DNA of 64,000 nucleotides from Ahaetulla prasina (Eukaryota > Chordata > Lepidosauria > Squamata > Colubridae): assembly GCF_028640845.1 (NCBI RefSeq), contig NC_080540.1, positions 213,959,800-214,023,799 on the forward strand, read 5' to 3'. The notes under the pieces are model-generated. The model ran no database searches. It worked only from the letters and a program-made list of their open reading frames with translations, and was not told the origin of the DNA. This document shows positions 21,744 to 33,075 of the stretch, piece after piece. Every line of letters begins with the position of its first letter. Positions within the stretch are counted from its first letter, which is position 1. The position numbers were made by a program, and so were the translations under genes.

Positions 21744-22867
21744 CTCCTCCCCCCATGGATGGCACATGCATAATCCTGCAAGTATGCAGGGCGCCGACGC
21801 AATCGTCCCGATCGACGCAGTTCAGGGCTTCCAGCAGGTTGAACAGAAGGAGGTAGCTCTGGAACCGCAGGAACAACCGGGACCGATGAAGGCGACACCG
21901 CAGGAGGGCTGGAAGGCGGCACTGCAGGAGGACTGGAGGGCGGCACCCCAGAAGGGCTAGCCGACGGAGGTGTTGAACCATCCGATAAAGTAGCCATCGG
22001 AAACTTTGGTTGTAGTGAGACATCGAAATTGCCAACCGGCTGAAGAGTAGGAACCGAAAGTAATCCATCAGGAGTCCTGCCAGGCGAATCTTGGGGAATT
22101 GCAGGGGCAATAAATTTACATCCCCGAATCTGGTCCACATGACGCCGCCAACCGCCCATCCTCGAGCTCCACCCTATAAGAACGAGGCCCTTGGACACCC
22201 GGCCCGGCAACCACAAGGGATAACCCCCATGGTTCTGGACAAAAACCTGTTCCCCCTCAGTAAAGGTCCTGATACGGCTAGTCGAGGCCAATGGGGTATC
22301 AGAGACATAATTGGGATGTAATCTGTCTAGGGTCGTTCGCAGGCGCCGGCCCATAAGAAGCTCGGCTGGGCTGCGATTGGTCATCGGACATGGGGTAGTA
22401 TGTTGCGCCAAGAGATATTTTGTTAATTTCTCCTGCCATGTTCCCGATCCAAACCGGGTCAGGGCATCCTTAACAGACCGGACAGCTTGTTCAGCCCGGC
22501 CATTACTGGCCGGATGGTAGGGCGCAACCTGGGCATGCCTAATGCCCAAACTAGCCATGAACATCTGAAAAACGGCCGAGGTGAACTGTGGCCCGTTATC
22601 TGAAACTACGACATCAGGCAAACCGTGGGTGGCAAACAATTTGCTCAGCACCCGTTTAATAGCCTCAGACGTGGTTGATGCCATAAGAACTGCCTCCACC
22701 CAATTAGAGTAAGCATCAACCACTATCAGAAAATTGTGCCCATGGACCGGGCCAGCCAGGTCGATATGAACCCGGGACCAAGGGCTTCCAGGGACCTCCC
22801 ACCTGTAGGCATGGCCGCAGGCGGCACAGCCCGGGACAATTGGCAACTCCAGCAATTCTCTACCCAT
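21701..22867 (-). pseudogene. Gypsy integrase core and C-terminus (388 aa)
   Basis: In frame from about residue 22: HIDLAGPVHG carries the first catalytic Asp, VVSDNGPQFTSAVF the second, and HPASNGRAEQAVRSVKDAL the Glu, so the D,D-35-E triad is intact. A proline/serine-rich linker follows with PPSSPPAV-type repeats, and an arginine-rich RRSGRLRRRPAYLQDY end. The last 14 codons including the stop lie in the 3' LTR. Confidence 0.9.
21744..21754 (-). other. Polypurine tract
   Basis: On the minus strand GGGGGGAGGAG lies immediately before the 3' LTR, the position and composition of a plus-strand primer for reverse transcription. Confidence 0.85.
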
Positions 22868-23811
22868 TCTGAGATGGCCTGATCCACTTTAGGCCACCAA
22901 ACATAACTGCGGCCTAAAGCTTTCATCCTTGCAATGCCCGAGTGACCTTCGTAGGTATTGCAATACAGAGGTGCGTAAGGGATGAGGACCACTACCCGAC
23001 TGCCCCACAGTAAACAGCCCCTCAAGACAGACAGCTCACATTGCCTAGTCTTGTAGGGTTGGAACACCCCCGGCAGGCGGTCTTGTGGCCACCCCCGTCG
23101 TACCCAATCCAGAACCTGTGCCAGAATAGGGTCACGCTTGGAATGATATGCAATATCATCCGCAGTCATCAAGGCAGGAAGCTCATCCACAAAAAAAACG
23201 GAAGAGGCAGGGGCTGGGTCCTCGACCCCCAAAGGGAGAGGACAACGGCTAAGGCCATCTGCATTGGAAAGCTCTTTCCCAGGGCGATAGATCAACCGAT
23301 AATTGTACGCTGCCAAAAAAATAGACCACCTTAACAGGCGAGGAGACATGATCTGAGGGGTCTGTTTGTCACCAGCCAACAACCCCAAAAGAGGCTTATG
23401 ATCAGTGAACAATTGAAAAAAACGGCCATAAATGTAATCATGAAACCGTTTAACGGCAGCTACAATGGCCAGAGCCTCCTTATCTAGTTGACTATAATTC
23501 CTCTGCTGACAACAGAGTCCGAGAAAATAAGCAATTGGAGCCTCAGATCCATTTGGTAGGTGGCTCAGAACAGCCCCTACGCCATATGGAGAGGCATCAC
23601 AAGCTAAAGTAAGGGGGACACTGTCGCTATATTGGACCAACACGGCATCCGAGGTAAGGAGAGCCTTGACAGCAGCAAAAGCAGAGGCCTGGGCTTTGCC
23701 CCATGACCAAGAAGTCCTACCATCGAGTAACCTATGAAGAGGCTCTGCCACAGAAGCCTTATGGGGCAGGAACACGCTATAAAAGTTAAGGAGGCCCAAG
23801 AACGACTGCAA
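22726..23811 (-). pseudogene. Gypsy RNase H and integrase N-terminal frame (361 aa)
   Basis: Begins within the end of RT (SFLGLLNFYSVFLP). RNase H has ACDASPYGVGAVLSH, a glutamate in LDKEALAIVAAV, and FTDHKPLLGLL. The integrase zinc-binding region has GHSGIARMKALGRSYVWWP and CWSCQ. The position usually held by the first histidine of the HHCC motif is tyrosine (NTYEGH). The last 20 or so residues are out of frame because the frame changes near 22800. Confidence 0.88.
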
Positions 23812-25247
23812 GTCTGCTTTGCAGGTAGGAGTAGGGCATTTTTTATCGCCTCCACCTTTGACGGGGTTGGATGCAACCCATCAGCATCAATTAGGAACCC
23901 CAGGAACTCAACCCTAGGCACCCCGAATGTACACTTAGACTTTTTAAGCTTAAGGCCCGTCTGTTGGAAATGGGTAAGAACCTGTCGCAGGCGGCTAAGG
24001 AGGGCATCCTGGCTGGTGGCAGAGACCAACACATCATCGAAATATGGAACGACTCCAGGTATGCCCTGCAAGAGCCGCTCCATAAGACTCTGAAACAACC
24101 CAGGGGCCACACTGATCCCAAACTGCAGGCGGCGGCATTTAAAAGCGCCCCTGTGAGTGACAATGGTTTGTGCAGCCGCCGTGGCATCATCCACAGGAAG
24201 CTGTTGATAAGCTTGTGCCATATCTAACTTAGCAAAGATAGACCTCTGGCCCAAAGAGTGGAGAAGGTGTTGGACTACAGGAACTGGATAAGGGTGTGCC
24301 TGCAAAGCACGGTTCAATGTGCATTTAAAATCACCACAGATGCATACCGAACCATCCGGCTTAATGGGGGTGACAACAGGAGTCTCCCACTTAGAGTGGT
24401 TGGTGGGCTCCAGCACCCCTTGCGCAATCAACTTATCCAGTTCCTTGTCCACCTTTGGACGCAGCGCAAAAGGCACCCGTCGAGGCTTAAGCCTAATAGG
24501 AGGCACCTGGGGATCAAGGTTTAGAGATATAGGGTTGCCCTTATATTGACCCAGGGAATCAGCAAATACCTCAGCAAACTCAGACATCAGAGCCTCGAAC
24601 CCATCTGTGGTGGTAGAATGAATGCCGGTGATGTTAAGGCCCAATGCTGAGAACCAATCCAACCCCAATAAGCTGGGTAGGTCACCCTTAACTACAAGCA
24701 ATGGGAGGCGACCGGAGAAAACACCTTTCTCCACCCAAAGGCGGGCACCTCCAAGAATGGGAATATCATTTCCCTGATAGTCCTTCAGTCTGGTAGTACA
24801 GGCAGTCAACCGACTTTCAGTGAAGCTTGGAGCTATCTTCTGTAAGGTGTTCCAGGCAATAATAGATTTAGAAGAGCCTGTGTCCACCTCCATTTTACAG
24901 GGCACCCCCTCCAACTTGATAGTAAGAAAAATTTTCTTGTTGGAGCCAGTCGAAGCCTGGCTGATCGACACTGCAGGGTTGGTGTTTCCTCGGTTCACGG
25001 TGAAGCAATCATCTTGGGACACGGAAGGACCTCTCTGGAACCGTCGAGCTGGACGAGGACCTGATGAAATATTGTCCAGTGGGGTAGAACGACAAACCCT
25101 AGCCAGATGTCCCCGTTTGCCACATTTGCGGCAAACTGCAGTTTTGAAACGACACGACGAGCGAGGGTGATTCTCTCCGCATCCCATCCTCGTCGCCAGT
25201 GCTTCATTCAAAGAATGAAGAAGGAATTGAGGCTTGACGGTTAGCAA
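23604..25247 (-). pseudogene. Gypsy nucleocapsid-protease-RT frame (547 aa)
   Basis: The first 16 or so codons come from LTR and primer-binding sequence. A partial CGENHPRSSC and a full CRKCGKRGHLARVC (CX2CX4HX4C) zinc knuckle follow at about residues 23-52. VDTGSSKS (about residue 120) is the aspartic protease active site. RT blocks follow, including FAKLDMAQAYQQLPVDD, LQFGISVAPGLFQ and the catalytic PYFDDVLV (Y-F-D-D). Near 23840 the reading frame shifts, and the last 40 or so codons are out of frame. The RNase H-integrase continuation is in the frame at 22726-23811. Confidence 0.9.
25181..25198 (-). other. Primer-binding site
   Basis: TGGCGACGAGGATGGGAT starts one base after the 5' LTR on the minus strand. 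TGG complements a tRNA CCA end. I cannot name the tRNA with confidence. Internal sequence just downstream is already gag zinc-knuckle coding, so the deletion starts at or right after this site. Confidence 0.8.
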
Positions 25248-25416
25248 AAATCCTTTATTAACAACAAACTAACAGCGAGTAAAAATAGGGCAATATTCCC
25301 GAACAAACCAACTTCACACACAGCTGCTACTTATATAGCAGCTGTCACCTGTTGGCCAATGATGGCCACTCATTTATAAGCCAATAGGCAACGATTCTCT
25401 AGCCTCATACGCTGCA
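25200..25416 (-). repeat. 5' LTR of the Gypsy element
   Basis: Same length and ends as the 3' LTR, with one substitution. Its TATA box would drive minus-strand transcription through the internal region. Confidence 0.95.
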
Positions 25417-25421
25417 GATAC

Positions 25422-26589
25422 AAAATCTCTTTTCCAAAAGACCAGTCTCTTCTGCTTGAGGTTGTTTTTCTATAACAGGAAGACTGGGGCTGCTTTCTGC
25501 CTTTGTTAAGATTTTTCTCCATTTCTTCTTTGGGAAAATATAATATTCTTCCTCTTTTAATATTCTCCAAAATATTTCTCCAAAAGAATTTTAGGAGGGG
25601 GGGCGGGTGGATTTCCCATAATATGCTGTGCTCTTAGACCAGGAAGGGAAAAAAAGCGGGGGGGGGGGTGTTCTTAGAATGGAGCAATTGGAAGCATTCT
25701 GAGCCAGTCTTTGATCTTCTTTACCATAGAGATGTGTCAAGGAAATTCTTTCTAAAAATACTTATTTCTAGAATAATCTACAGCTTCCTGCTTGATTCAG
25801 TTTATTTTTTTACCCTGATCGTTTGTCAGCTTCTGAGTCCCCACACACACCAAAGTTGGTGTTGCCCTATTTTTGGAGAGTTAACTCGCGGACAAACTTG
25901 AGTTCAACCCTCTTTGAAGTAATTTCTTTTCAATATTGTGTTGTGTTGAAGAGAGTTACATACAAGCAGAGCTTCCCCTAAAAGCAGCTAAAAGTGGCCT
26001 CATTTCACATCAAGAGAAAAGACAGGTGGGTGGGTGGGTGGGAGGCTTCCAAATGGAGCAGTTGGCAACATTCCAAGTCCACTTTACCAATAAGATTTAT
26101 TAGGGATTTTTTCTTTCTTTCTGGAATTGGTTTTAGCAGTCCCTAGTCTGATGCTGATCATTTTCAAACTTTCATTTCCTATTCACCACCACCAGAAATT
26201 TGGGGCAGTTCTTTTCTAGTTCTGGAGAATTATTCTGCTAAGAGACAGACAGAGCCCTGTGCTCCTTTAAATAATTTCTTTAAAGAATAAAAATAGGGGA
26301 AGGAAAATATAATCTATATAAAGGAAAGGGAAAGGAAGATACTGGTAGCCCTTATGATGAAATAAATCATTCTGCAATCAAACAGGGAGGAATTTGCTGA
26401 GGTACCTCTTTAAGGAGAAATTACTGGTATCATGTGCTCATTATTCGTAAGATTTTTTTCAGTAAAAATTTGATCAGAAATGTAAAAACAGATGGCACAG
26501 AAAGACCCACTGGTCCATTGAGTCTGCTCTTTTGAGGTTTTTTCTTTTTTTCTTTTTATTTATTATTTTGTAATTATAATTATTTTATT
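25422..26589. other. Unassigned sequence
   Basis: No gene is visible. Short simple tracts occur (G run near 25660, GGTG units near 26027-26042). Confidence 0.5.
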
Positions 26590-27313
26590 GTATGTATCAG
26601 CAGCGAAATCCTCTGAAGTCGGCTATCGGTTCTGTGAGTCTACTTCTGAGCGCGCACATGTGTGCCTGAGGCGCGCCCATGCAGTGATAAAAAAGAACGT
26701 TTTGAAGCCTTCCGAGTCTGCAAAGGTAAATAGAACAAGGGGGGGGGGGAAGAAATCCGGTGTGCCACGTGATTTAGCTAGAAAGCAGGAAATCTGACGA
26801 TTCTAGCTAATATAAATTGAGTCACAGCTGATCGTTGCCCAGCTGATTGTCAGAAATTTATTTATTTATTTATTTTATTTAATTTTTATACCGCCCTTCT
26901 CCCGAAGGACTCAGGGCGGTGTACAGGCATAATAAAAACCAACAATACAATATACAAATTTAAAATCCAATTTAAAAAACTTATTTAAATTAGCCCAATA
27001 ATTAAAATTTACTCTACTAAAACCCCATTTAAAATTAATAAATTTAAAATTTAAAATCCCAATTTAAGCCAGCCCCGCGCGGATAAAAAGGTGAGTCTTG
27101 AGTTCGCGACGAAATGTCCGAAGGTCAGGAATTTGGCGTAAGCCCGGGGGAAGCTCGTTCCAGAGTGTGGGAGCCCCCACAGAGAAGGCCCTTCCCCTGG
27201 GGGCCGCCAGCCGACATTGTTTGGCGGACGGCACCCTGAGAAGTCCTCTCTGTGGGAGCGACGGTCGGTGGGAGGCGATGGTAACAGCAGGCGGTCCCGT
27301 AAGTACCCAGGTC

Positions 27314-28131
27314 CTAAGCCATGGGCGCTTTAAAGGTCGTAACCAACACCTTAAAGTGCACCGAGAAGGCCACAGGCAGCCAGTGCAGTCTGCGCAGGAG
27401 CGGTGTTACATGGGAGCTACGTGTAGCTCCCTCTATCACCCGCGCAGCTGCATTCTGGACTAACTGAAGCCTCCGAGCGCACTTCAGGGGGAGCCCCATG
27501 TAGAGAGCATTACAGTAATCCAAGCGAGAGGTAACGGCGCATGAGTGACCGTGCATAAGGCATCCCGATCAAGGAAGGCGCAACTGCGAACCAGGCGAAC
27601 CTGGTGGAAGGCCCTCCTGAGACGGCCGTCAAATGATCTTCAAACGACAGCCGATCATCCAGAAGGACACCCAAGTTGCGCACCCTATCCTTTGGGGCCA
27701 GTAACTCGCCACCAACAGCCAGCGCGGCTGCAGCTGACTGAATCGGGTGCCGGCATCCACAGCCACTCCGTCTTGGAGGATTAAGCTTGAGCCTGTTTCT
27801 CCCCATCCAGACCCGTACAGCCTCCAAACACCGGGACAGCACTTCAACAGCTTCATTGGGGTGGTCCGGGGTGGAAAAGTACAGCTGAGTGTCGTCAGCG
27901 TACTGCTGGTATCTCACCCGAAACCACTGATGATCTCACCCAGCGGCTTCATGTAGATGTTGAACAGCAGGCGAGAGAATCGACCCTGAGGGACCCCACA
28001 AGTGAGGCCCCTCGCGGTCGACCTCTGCCCCCTGTCAACACCGTCTGCGACCGGTCGGAGAGATAGGAGGAGAACCACCGATATACGGTGCCTCCCACTC
28101 CCAATCCTCCAACCGCGCAGCAGGATACCAT
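27314..28131 (-). pseudogene. L2 ORF2 RT C-terminal fragments, frameshifted
   Basis: Three consecutive frames carry the rest of the domain. 27949-28131 has VYRWFSSYLSDRSQTVLTGG, 27510-27917 has YADDTQLYFSTPDHPNEAVE (the catalytic YADD), and 27314-27556 has [20 protein letters not shown] and [12 protein letters not shown]. At least two frame changes separate them. Confidence 0.85.
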
Positions 28132-28161
28132 GATCGATGGTATCGAGCGCCGCTGAGAGGT

Positions 28162-28869
28162 CTAATAGGACCAGGGCAGAGGAATATCCCTTGTCCCTGG
28201 CCTCCAGAGATCATCCACCAATGCGACCAAAGCTGTCTCCGTGCTGTATCCGGGTCGGAAGCCGGACTGGAACGGGTCTAGATAGACATCTTCATCCAGG
28301 TGTTGGGGCTGCTGTCGCGCCACGGCACTCTCTACAACCTTCGCAACAAAGCGAAGGTTGGAGACTGGACGATAATTAGCCAAAATAGCTGGGTCCAAAG
28401 AGGGCTTCTTAAGGAGGGGTCTCACCACCGCCTCTTTCAAGGCGGCAGGGAAAACCCCATCCAACAAAGCGTTGATAATCCTCTGGAGCCAGCCTCGTGT
28501 CACCGCCTGAGTGGCCAGTACCAGCCAGGAAGGGCACGGGTCCAGTAAACATGTCGTGCCGTGAAGCCTCCCCAACAACCTGTCCACGTCCTCGGGAGCC
28601 ACAGGGTCAAACTCATCCCAAATGTGCTCAACAAGACGTGCCTCCTCTCCCTCGCTTGGATCATCCCAAATTCGGTCCAGACCGTCCCTCAGCTGAGCGA
28701 TTTTATCGTATAGATAACCACTAAACTCCTCGGCTCGTCCCTGCAAAGGGTCATCCCGCACCTCCTGATGTAGGAGAGAGCGGGTCACCCGAAACAGGGC
28801 GGCCGGGCGGTTATCTGCCGACGCAATGAGGGTAGAGGCGTAGGAGCGCCTCGCTTCCCTCATTGCCAC
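28162..28869 (-). pseudogene. L2 ORF2 RT N-terminal fragment (235 aa)
   Basis: Contains FPAALKEAVVRPLLKKPSLD, ANYRPVSNLRFVAKVVESAV and FQSGFRPGYSTETALVALVD, the fingers/palm entry blocks of an L2 reverse transcriptase. The block with the first catalytic aspartate is lost by frame change downstream, so the frame is inactive. Confidence 0.85.
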
Positions 28870-29047
28870 TAGGTAGGTCCTAGTATAGGTCCTAACTAGT
28901 GTCCGATCAGCTTCGGAGCGACTGGACCTCCAGGTGCTCTCTAGGCGTCTTCTCCGGCGAGAAGTTCCCCTGAACTAGTAGCATTTTTTTTACTACCGGT
29001 TCACTCGAACCGGTCCGAACTGGTAGCATTTCACCCCTGGTATATAT

Positions 29048-31262
29048 GTATCCATGTATGTATTTATGTTGGGTGATAGATGTGTTTATCAGAAGATTGT
29101 TTAAATTCAGTTACTGATTATTGTCCCATTACCTCTACTAGAAGTTAGTTCCAAGCTCCCACTACTCTTCCTACGAAGTAATACTTGTTGACATTACTTT
29201 TGAACTTCTCTCCTGTTAGTGTGATTCTTACTCTGTTCAGTATTATTCCTAGCTAACTGGTCCTTTGAGTAAATAAAAGGACTCCACCCAACATTTAGGG
29301 TACCACAAGATCAGGAAAAGAACAAATAAGAAAAGCAAGAACACCAACACAAAATTAAATCTCTGGAGAGGAAACAGAAGCAGGAGGTAAGGAGAGAAAT
29401 AAGACCTTCTAGCCTTTCTAAGGTGTCTGGGAAGTCTGAAATCATCTGTCAAATTATCAACAAAGTCTGATTCTAATCAAAATCTGAGCTCAGACAAGTC
29501 AGCTGAGCATTGCTGCCTGCTGAGACTCACAGACAGTCCACTATTTTAATCTTGTACTAGTTTTCTTCCAGAAGCCAAATTATATATTTATTAAATGAAT
29601 AAATAAATGGACCAAATGATTGATGCTGTCAAGCTCTTTATTTTTAAAAGGATACTGCCTTGATGAACTTGAGGTTAAATGATATTCATATATGTTTCCT
29701 TGAAGGACAGATTGGAAAACGGCTTCAAAACGAAGTATAAATGCATGACAATGTGTGCCAAAATAGGTTGAATTAAACAATAAGCCAGCAATTTTAGTTA
29801 TTTTAACACAAGCTAATAGTAGTCAATTTAGTTTTCTTCACTTCCTCATTTTCCTAGTCTAAGCTTTTTCTTTACCATTTAAAAAAGTCTGCATGAAATA
29901 TTTGTACCTGTAAACACATCTTTTAACCAATACCATTTTCTGCCAGGTGAATTTCCTCATATAATGCAGCTTTATGCCTACTTTCCCTAATAGATGTATT
30001 TTTATGCTTTCCTTTTGTTTTAGTTTTAAACTTTACTTTGAAATGTGAAATATTGTTCTATCTGTATACAGTATTCTAGTTTGCATATGAGAAGTTTGAA
30101 TTTAATACAATGCTTAATACACTGATATGTGACCTGGACAAATTTCTTGCCAATCTCTACCCAGGAAAGAGCTTTCTAATACATTACAGATTACAAAAGG
30201 ACTGTAGGTAGCAAATGTGACTATGTGGTATTAGTTATATAATGTCTAGATTGTTATTCTGATGTCTGACTATCTATAGGGCATATTCTCTAAGCGTATT
30301 TATCTGTGACAGATAAATTATAAACATAAATTATATCATAATTTATAAGATGTTATGTCATTTACAAAAATCATGATTTTTTTCCTGGCTCTTACTCATT
30401 CTCCCCATTTAGGTAAAGAGGATAGCCTATCACTAAAACGATCATTTTCAAACCAGTTCCTCTGAACATAAAACTTATAGTGTAACTGATCTGAATTGAA
30501 TTTATGTGCTCCATAGCCTTGTACAGAATTGTAGTCTTCCAGTCTCCTTAAAGTCCTCCTCTAATACATATATTGCTATACACCACTCTGAGGGAGATGA
30601 GCAATTATGAAAAATAAATATATTTCAAGACATGTGCAGAACATGGATAATAGTAACAGACCTTCTCAGTCATAGTTTGAGTAGCCCCAGCTTACTTTAA
30701 TTCTGCAAACAACTTGAATCTGTTTACTTCAATGTGTGTTTGGTCCCAGCTGACTCACTACAGATATCTATACTAGACTTTATCTTGGAATAATTTAGTT
30801 TTTTGCCTGAACATGGTTGATTTTTGTTTTTTATATTATTTTTTATTATTATTATTTTGATTTAGCTATTTTGTTTTAGTTGTTATTTGATGGAGTTACC
30901 ACTGACAGTTCTTTGGAATTCACATAGTTACAAGTATTATGAATAAAACGACAAATATAGAAAAAAACAATTCATTTGTTTACATTTAAGTTAATTTACC
31001 TAACTTCAAATGAGAGACAAACTCATGGGCAAACATATAGAGTAAAACAGGCAAACCAAATGTCTATGCTGAGACAACCAGTGATGGATTGTGTGTTCAG
31101 ATATGGATAACGTTAGTTCTCCAAACCTTCTGGAATAGGCAGATAAAGAATGTAACTCCATGTTTGCTATAATAAAAATTGCTTTGCTATTTTGAAAATC
31201 AATTTCACTTCTATGTAAATATGTAGCATTATCTTAAAGATGAAAACAGAATTGGCATACTA
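29048..31262. other. Unassigned AT-rich sequence
   Basis: About 2.2 kb with no gene, no named repeat and only short A/T runs. It may be single-copy sequence. Confidence 0.55.
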
Positions 31263-31396
31263 CTGTGTTTCCCTGAAAATAAGACCCTGTCTTATATTTT
31301 TGAACCCTGAAATAAGCACTTGGCCTTATTGCCATGTGTTCAAAAGCCTAATTGGGCTTATTATCAGGGAATGTCTTATTTTGGGGAAAACAGGGT
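31263..31396. mobile_element. Short MITE R1 (CCCTGAAAATAAGAC ends)
   Basis: Inverted ends are CCCTGAAAATAAGAC on the left and GTCTTATTTTGGGG on the right. The body has AAATAAGCACTTGGCCTTATT and ATTGGGCTTATTATCAGG. Related units R2 and R3 follow at 32096 and 32926. Confidence 0.75.
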
Positions 31397-33025
31397 ATCA
31401 CATACCTCTCTGGTGGCTAATATAAAAGGAGGAGGAATTTCATATTTTCCAAATCAATTGGATTCTGATTTATAAGAGATTTTGATTTTAAGGTAGCCTA
31501 TTAAAGTAAGTTCCCAATGGACAAGCTTACCATTCACCAACCTGATATGAAAGTTATGCCGCTTGTTATAAACTTAAATCTGGAAAATTAAAATAATCTC
31601 TCTAACTGGTAATTGGATTTTCTGAGTGAAAAATGAAACAGAGAATTTTATGAAACTTCTGTTTAATTGGTGTCTATATATTTTAAGAATTTATGACAAA
31701 AGTTACACAAAGCAAAACATTCATTTCATTCTTATTCCAAATACACAAGTTTTTAGCTCATCTATCCAAATCTACTGCTGTTTTTGATAAATACATTTAA
31801 ATGCATAAATAATAAATACATTAAATACATGTATTTAAATTCAATAATCATTCAAGATATACTACAGTTTTTTTCAAACCAAAGAACAGTAAGTTATTAC
31901 TTTCAGACATTATTGAAATTGACCCAAGCAACCAGTTTTGACAACTTAATACAGCTTCAAAACATTAATTCTGATTTAAACCAATTGATATTATACTCAG
32001 AAAAGGGTCTAAAGTCATTATTTTTGGCATAGTAAACTCAAGTTATTAAATTACTATTAACTTCAGAAAATGTATTTCTCCAGGCTATACTTAACCGAGT
32101 TTTCCTGAAAACAAGACCCTGTCTTATTTTTTATTTTTTAACCTGAAATAAGCGCTTGGCCTTATTGCCATGCCATCAAAAGCCTAATTGGGCTTATTAT
32201 CAGGAATGTCTTATTTTGGGGAAAACAGGGTATCACATACCTCTCTGGTGGCTAATATAAAAGGAGGAGGAATTTCATATTTTCCAAATCAATTGGATTC
32301 TGATTTATAAGAGATTTTGATTTTAAGGTAGCCTATTAAAGTAAGTTCCCAATGGACAAGCTTACCATTCACCAACCTGATATGAAAGTTATGCCGCTTG
32401 TTATAAACTTAAATCTGGAAAATTAAAATAATCTCTCTAACTGGTAATTGGATTTTCTGAGTGAAAAATGAAACAGAGAATTTTATGAAACTCCTGTTTA
32501 ATTGGTGTCTATATATTTTAAGAATTTATGACAAAAGTTACACAAAGCAAAACATTCATTTCATTCTTATTCCAAATACACAAGTTTTTAGCTCATCTAT
32601 CCAAATCTACTGCTGTTTTTGATAAATACATTTAAATGCATAAATAATAAATACATTAAATACATGTATTTAAATTCAATAATCATTCAAGATATACTAC
32701 AGTTTTTTTCAAACCAAAGAACAGTAAGTTATTACTTTCAGACATTATTGAAATTGACCCAAGCAACCAGTTTTGACAACTTAATACAGCTTCAAAACAT
32801 TAATTCTGATTTAAACCAATTGATATTATACTCAGAAAAGGGTCTAAAGTCATTATTTTTGGCATAGTAAACTCAAGTTATTAAATTACTATTAACTTCA
32901 GAAAATGTATTTCTCCAGGCTATACTTAACCGAGTTTTCCTGAAAACAAGACCCTGTCTTATTTTTTATTTTTTTTTAACCCTGAAATAAGCGCTTGGCC
33001 TTATTTGCCATGCCATCAAAAGCCT
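31351..33025. repeat. Recent tandem duplication, period about 836-840 bp
   Basis: Two tandem copies of about 700 bp of unique sequence lie between three MITE copies. By eye I found a single substitution between the unique parts (AAACTTCTG near 31650 versus AAACTCCTG near 32490). Both copies encode the same meaningless 82-aa frame. The middle MITE is a left/right hybrid of the outer two, which marks unequal crossing-over. Confidence 0.93.
32096..32232. mobile_element. Hybrid MITE R2 at the duplication junction
   Basis: The left part matches R3 (GAGTTTTCCTGAAAACAAGA, GCCATGCCATCAAAAG) and the right part matches R1 (CCTAATTGGGCTTATT, GGGGAAAACAGGGTATCACA). The switch falls in the shared 10 bp 32176-32185. 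Confidence 0.85.
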
Positions 33026-33072
33026 GATTGGGCTTATTATCAGGGGATGTCTTATTTTTGGGGGAAAAGGTA
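32926..33072. mobile_element. Short MITE R3
   Basis: Same family as R1, with GAGTTTTCCTGAAAACAAGA at the left, CCTGATTGGGCTTATT in the middle and a decayed right end. It is inferred to be one of the two original copies flanking the duplicated segment. Confidence 0.75.
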
Positions 33073-33075
33073 AAA

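Larger units (their letters stand above)
21527..25416 (-). mobile_element. Ty3/Gypsy retrotransposon with gag deletion
   Basis: Two 217-bp LTRs (21527-21743 and 25200-25416) in the same orientation differ at one position by my comparison. The perfect 5-bp target duplication GATAC lies at 21522-21526 and 25417-25421. Read on the minus strand, the internal 3456 bp runs from primer-binding site through zinc knuckle, protease, reverse transcriptase, RNase H and integrase to polypurine tract, the Ty3/Gypsy order. Nearly all of gag upstream of the zinc knuckle is missing, and pol is broken by two frame changes. LTR identity indicates a very recent insertion, so the gag-less copy may have moved with proteins from an intact relative. 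Confidence 0.95.
26860..28965 (-). mobile_element. L2-type LINE, 5'-truncated (2.1 kb)
   Basis: The minus strand encodes the distal half of an L2 ORF2 in several frames and ends in a TAAATAAATA tail after CGCCCTGAGTCCTTCGG. It is GC-rich compared with its surroundings and retains many CpG sites, as expected for a relatively recent copy of a GC-rich LINE. It lies inside the hAT MITE. Confidence 0.85.
26598..29039. mobile_element. hAT-type MITE split by an L2 LINE
   Basis: Left part 26598-26858 starts CAGCAGCGAAATCC and the right part (about 28970-29039) ends AGCATTTCACCCCTG. Flanking 8-mers GTATGTAT (26590-26597) and GTATATAT (29040-29047) differ at one base. The right part has ACTACCGGTTCACTCGAACC, the family motif. 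A 2.1-kb L2 fragment occupies the middle, so the MITE is older than that L2 copy. Confidence 0.75.

Noticed and set aside
26520..26570. Faint ancient-repeat similarity (CCCACTGGTCCATTGAGTC)
   Set aside because: Too short and diverged to assign to a family.
31784..32867. Identical 82-aa frames at 31784 and 32619
   Set aside because: They are identical because of the recent tandem duplication. The sequence has no domain and AT-rich codons, so it is not a conserved gene family.
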